Source: Bacteroidaceae bacterium
GTDB lineage: Bacteria; Bacteroidota; Bacteroidia; Bacteroidales; Bacteroidaceae
Assembly: GCA_017622815.1 (NCBI GenBank)
Contig: JAGAQH010000001.1
Location: 17,801-81,800 of the forward strand
DNA: 64,000 nucleotides
Reading direction: 5' to 3'
Shown here: piece after piece, positions 61,311 to 64,000 of the stretch
Layout of the letters: every line of letters starts with the position of its first letter
How positions within the stretch are numbered: position 1 is the stretch's first letter
Notes under the pieces: generated by a model
The model's input: only the letters and a program-made list of their open reading frames with translations
Told to the model about the DNA's origin: nothing
Databases searched by the model: none
Position numbers and translations under genes: made by a program

Positions 61311-62298
61311 CTTCAGGGGGATAGAATCTGAAGTTTTAGATATAAAGCCATTAACCCTTTTGACAGGGCTTAACTCTACAGGCAAGTCTACATTTTTCCA
61401 AGCTATTTTGACTTCCTTGTATTATAATAATGGAACCAATGCAAATATAATGTTGTCATCATTTGATTTCTCCTTTGCAACAAATCGCAATAGGAATGTT
61501 AATGCGAAGTCTTCTTATATAGAGGTCGTTTGCGATAACGGAGAATCGTTTGAGACGGAAATGTTAGGTGAATATAAAGTCGTTTCAAAAAAGAATACTG
61601 AGGTAGATTTGGAAGATTCATTCTACTATCTTTCTGCTAATCGTTTGGCATTTAATCAAGATATGGAAACAGTTTCCCCTAAATACAAGGTTGGTGTTCA
61701 GGGAGAATATATATTCGGATCTTTTGAGACAGAAAAGTCAAGAAGTCTGGATGTAAAACTTGTTAAAGACAAAAATTCGGAAACGCTTTCCGCCCAATTG
61801 AATTGGTGGCTTACATATATTCTTGGCATTAAGTTTGAGTTGGAGACAGAGAAAATAACGTCCAACCGGGTTAAAGTCATTTACAAGAGCAACAATCTTC
61901 CAAATCTTGCTCCTCAGCAATTAGGTGTGGGAGTCAGCTATCTCGCCAAGATACTGATTACATGTCTTAGGGCAAAGAAAGGTGACACACTGATGCTTGA
62001 AAATCCAGAGATTCATTTGCATCCTGCTGCCCAGTCAAGACTTGGTGAATTCTTTGTGTATATAACCAATGCAGGTATACAACTTCTAATAGAGACACAT
62101 TGTGAGAATCTGTTAAATAAGATTCAGTATGAGGTCTATAAAAATCATATTAATCATACCGATGCCGTTCTCTATTATAAAGGTGGTATCACAGATCCCT
62201 TCCAGCGTTTGGATTTTATGAGCAATGGTAAATTCAACGCAGAATTCCCAGAAGGATTCTTCGATGCCACATTGGTCGAAATGCTTGAAATGGATTAG
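61285..62298 (+). CDS. ABC/OLD-like ATPase of the operon
   Basis: 337 residues. RecF/OLD-type architecture: INNFRGIESEVLDIKPLTLL then TGLNSTGKSTFFQAIL (Walker A), FYYLSANRLA, the ABC signature region QQLGVGVSYLAKILITC, Walker B LMLENPEIHLHPAAQSRLGE and H-loop IETHCENLLNKIQ. No TOPRIM domain follows, unlike OLD nucleases; the C-terminus is short (FPEGFFDATLVEMLEMD), as in DUF3696-type ATPases. It starts inside the DUF262 gene and ends 5 bp before the PLD-like gene. Confidence 0.85.
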   Translation: MIRQITINNFRGIESEVLDIKPLTLLTGLNSTGKSTFFQAILTSLYYNNGTNANIMLSSFDFSFATNRNRNVNAKSSYIEVVCDNGESFETEMLGEYKVVSKKNTEVDLEDSFYYLSANRLAFNQDMETVSPKYKVGVQGEYIFGSFETEKSRSLDVKLVKDKNSETLSAQLNWWLTYILGIKFELETEKITSNRVKVIYKSNNLPNLAPQQLGVGVSYLAKILITCLRAKKGDTLMLENPEIHLHPAAQSRLGEFFVYITNAGIQLLIETHCENLLNKIQYEVYKNHINHTDAVLYYKGGITDPFQRLDFMSNGKFNAEFPEGFFDATLVEMLEMD

Positions 62299-62303
62299 GA
62301 ACT

Positions 62304-63041
62304 ATGTCGAAAGGAAAATACCAAGTTGTTCTTGACGATGAACTTTTTAAGGACTATCACAAGTTCAAGAAAGGTGAGAAGTTGGAAAAAGACGAAGTTG
62401 AGCGAATCAAATGCCTGCTTCACTATTTCAAAGGAGAATTGATTACAAACATAGCTCAATATGAGAGAACTGGGTTACCTCTTGATATAGCACTAAAAAA
62501 GAAATTGGCTCAGAGTGGATTGAAGAAGCAGTCAAACGAAGAGCTGGCCCAGTCACATACCACCTACAAAGTTATTCTTTGTTGTGGACGATGTGATTTT
62601 CCTTATGTCAACGTCACATCAAGTGAAGAGAAAATTGAAAACAATCTCTCGTCCTTTTATGACATTGCAGAAAAGCGCGACAAAGCTATCAAGCACCTAA
62701 AGGCACTTTGCATAGGTGCAAAGAAAATTGTCGTTTATGACAAGTATTTTGCTGAACCAGACAAGGAAGCACGGAATATTGGAACTCTCATAAAGATTCT
62801 TCCACAAAAGAAACTCACCATTTTGCTTTCTGCAATTACTCCAAACGGCATACAAACATTGAAAGATACATGTGTTGACTGGGAGCCTCAGTTAGACAGC
62901 ACTTTAAAAGGCCGACATGACAGGTATGTTATAGTTGATGACAAATTGGAAATAGTGTTATCAAGCGGTTTTGACCATCTTAGTGCAGACTCCAGTGACT
63001 TCATGTATGTTGTGCGAGTTACTGATAAATCCAGATTCTGA
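62304..63041 (+). CDS. PLD-like nuclease candidate of the operon
   Basis: 245 residues. The C-terminal half has one phospholipase-D-like motif: KGRHDRYVIVDD (H205-x-R207-x4-D212) followed by IVLSSGFDHLSADSSDFMYV. This HxRx4D...SSGFDHL version, with Arg in place of Lys, appears in PLD-fold proteins of bacterial conflict systems. The N-terminal half (VERIKCLLHYFKGELITNIA, then YKVILCCGRCDFPYVNV) is unknown. As the last gene of a three-gene operon with an ATPase and DUF262, it is the best effector candidate. Two terminators follow. Confidence 0.7.
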   Translation: MSKGKYQVVLDDELFKDYHKFKKGEKLEKDEVERIKCLLHYFKGELITNIAQYERTGLPLDIALKKKLAQSGLKKQSNEELAQSHTTYKVILCCGRCDFPYVNVTSSEEKIENNLSSFYDIAEKRDKAIKHLKALCIGAKKIVVYDKYFAEPDKEARNIGTLIKILPQKKLTILLSAITPNGIQTLKDTCVDWEPQLDSTLKGRHDRYVIVDDKLEIVLSSGFDHLSADSSDFMYVVRVTDKSRF

Positions 63042-63058
63042 GTTTTTACCCATAGTAT

Positions 63059-63096
63059 TGGAGCCTTACCAGTTTTCGAAGAGGCTCCATTTTTTT
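63059..63096 (+). terminator. Terminator of the DUF262-ATPase-PLD operon
   Basis: 8-bp stem TGGAGCCT / AGGCTCCA, loop of 15 nt, then TTTTTTTCTG. Confidence 0.85.
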
Positions 63097-63130
63097 CTGA
63101 AATTTATCAAACTAGTTTTAGAGTTGCACC

Positions 63131-63168
63131 CTCGGCGACCTGTTTTCGGGCTTCGCCGAGTTGTTTTT
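63131..63168 (+). terminator. Second hairpin terminator upstream of the Crp-like gene
   Basis: 8-bp stem CTCGGCGA / TCGCCGAG with a 14-nt loop, followed by TTGTTTTTTA. It lies 43 bp before the next start codon. Confidence 0.75.
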
Positions 63169-63211
63169 TACGCCTTTTTTTGTTATTTTGTAGTCGCATA
63201 TCGCAACAACT

Positions 63212-63673
63212 ATGCAAAATCATGAGCGTATGAAACAAAAAACACATTATTCTGAGGCCCTGGCCTATCTGCGCGACTACTGTCTGCGCCATGGCAGGCT
63301 CATGCACTTCTCGCATGGCGACATCTTTGAGGCCGAGGGAGCCGCTGCCCGCCTCTTTGGTTACATTGAGAGCGGCAGTTTCCAGTACCTTGTCCGTAAC
63401 TACGAGGGTGGCGAGAGCACGGTCGAGACCGTAGCTGCTGGCGACCTTGTGGGCTGCTATCCCTACTGTCTCGACGGCGATGCCGCTCCCGTCACCGCCC
63501 GTGCCGACAAACCCTGCACTGTCTATGTCGTTGATAGTCAGCAGCTCAACCAGCATTTCCTTCAGAGCAAGGAGGCCGCCCAGGTTGCGCTCCAGTTCCT
63601 TAACTACCGCTTCGCCCAGCTCCATCAGCACCGTCGCCAGTATCATTTCACCCATCAGCCCGAGGACGAGTAA
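63212..63673 (+). CDS. Crp-like cyclic-nucleotide-binding-domain protein without HTH
   Basis: 153 residues: GDIFEAEGAAARLFGYIESG, SFQYLVRNYEGGESTVETVA, GDLVGCYPYCLDGDAAPVTA. It is clearly related to the Crp-like gene at 59349 (shared PYCLDGD and ADxPCxV). It ends LHQHRRQYHFTHQPEDE after the hinge helix, and no HTH is encoded in any frame before the next gene. So it is either a natural single-domain sensor or a truncated regulator. It lies 82 bp before an ECF sigma gene and could influence it. Confidence 0.8.
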   Translation: MQNHERMKQKTHYSEALAYLRDYCLRHGRLMHFSHGDIFEAEGAAARLFGYIESGSFQYLVRNYEGGESTVETVAAGDLVGCYPYCLDGDAAPVTARADKPCTVYVVDSQQLNQHFLQSKEAAQVALQFLNYRFAQLHQHRRQYHFTHQPEDE

Positions 63674-63754
63674 ACAAGTCCAAAAAGAGTTTTAACATTT
63701 ATTATGGGTGAAGATTTGGGGCTTTTTGCGTTAAACGGGCAGAAATCCCAAACA

Positions 63755-64000
63755 ATGGACACGATGGAAACAGACGTTATGACAGGACAAGAGTTCAAGC
63801 AGATGGTTGAACGGATGCGCCCCCGGCTGATGCAGATGGGACGCGAGTTCTTCGGCTCCGACACCGAGGCCGAGGAAGTGGTACAGGAGACATGGCTCAG
63901 GGCATGGAACGTGCGTGAGCGGGTGACGCTCACCGATGCCTACGTCATGCGCATTGCCCGCAACTGCTGCGTCTCGATGTGGCGCGGACAGCGTGCGGAG
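63755..64000 (+). CDS. ECF-type sigma factor, N-terminal part (runs off the window)
   Basis: The frame is open to the window end: MDTMETDVMTGQEFKQMVER then MRPRLMQMGREFFGSDTEAE, EVVQETWLRAWN and AYVMRIARNCCVSMWRGQRA. This is region 2 of an ECF sigma factor (AEEVVQETWLRAW core-binding helix, YVMRIARNCC). An in-frame ATG at 63704 could give 17 extra residues, but 63755 fits the family better. The rest, including region 4, lies outside. Confidence 0.85.
   Translation, partial: MDTMETDVMTGQEFKQMVERMRPRLMQMGREFFGSDTEAEEVVQETWLRAWNVRERVTLTDAYVMRIARNCCVSMWRGQRAE

Noticed and set aside
63107-63655. 182-codon minus-strand frame over the second Crp-like gene
   Set aside because: Antisense shadow; the plus-strand frame aligns with the paralogue at 59349.

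Overview
The window comes from a member of the Bacteroidota, order Bacteroidales, most likely a Prevotella/Bacteroides-type gut or oral commensal. The evidence is repeated -7 promoter boxes of the form TAnnTTTG (several with a TTTG box 19-21 bp upstream), a BamD-like lipoprotein beside an Rpb6-type omega subunit, a gliding-motility/T9SS-type C-terminal domain, PorT-type outer-membrane barrels, DUF4293, an HECLGH-type dipeptidyl peptidase III, a serine-type sulfatase and a BspA-like surface protein. The species cannot be named from the sequence alone.

Layout, 0-10 kb: the tail of a large envelope protein, a NahK-like sugar kinase, nhaA, an ECF sigma factor (minus), a glutamine synthetase, two GH43-like five-bladed propeller enzymes, and an OB-fold lipoprotein overlapping a PepSY-type membrane protein. 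10-20.5 kb (all minus): a host-glycan block with a NanQ/YhcH-like anomerase, sstT, a nitroreductase lipoprotein, an AGE-type epimerase, a Kelch mutarotase fused to a sodium:sialate symporter, N-acetylneuraminate lyase and a GH95 fucosidase. Together these would remove fucose, import and equilibrate sialic acid, cleave it to ManNAc and pyruvate, and epimerise ManNAc to GlcNAc. 20.7-29.5 kb: tRNA-Thr(GGT), mntP, a BlaI/BlaR1-like pair, a TlpA-like lipoprotein next to a membrane-anchored one-component regulator, a sirtuin, a DUF559 nuclease and a sulfatase. 29.6-48 kb is mainly housekeeping: uvrA, a CHU_C-domain protein, a PorT-like barrel, DUF4293, rpoZ, bamD, uvrB, hisS, an unusual zinc-hook coiled-coil protein, an AraC-like regulator, DPP III, an AlkD-like protein and purA.

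From about 48.3 kb the window becomes accessory. It opens with a 5'-truncated BspA-like gene, then a small GIY-YIG gene behind a near-perfect sigma-54 promoter, then a 5'-truncated AlbA_2-type fragment. After that come a PfkB kinase, an AbiE toxin-antitoxin locus whose toxin gene is broken, and a tightly packed four-gene minus operon: SIS-HAD fusion, PRPP-binding phosphoribosyltransferase-like protein, ORC/CDC6-like P-loop ATPase and a Rossmann-like protein. Next is a Crp-like gene cut by a stop codon, then an AT-rich three-gene plus operon (DUF262, ABC/OLD-like ATPase, PLD-like nuclease), a second HTH-less Crp-like gene and the start of an ECF sigma factor. The four-gene and three-gene operons are the best candidates for uncharacterised, probably antiphage, systems.

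The intergenic DNA is rich in structure: 20-bp palindromes with compensatory changes, C/G-rich dispersed repeats, short tandem arrays placed directly after stop codons, and two clusters of tandem mini-hairpins. None of these resembles a CRISPR array.
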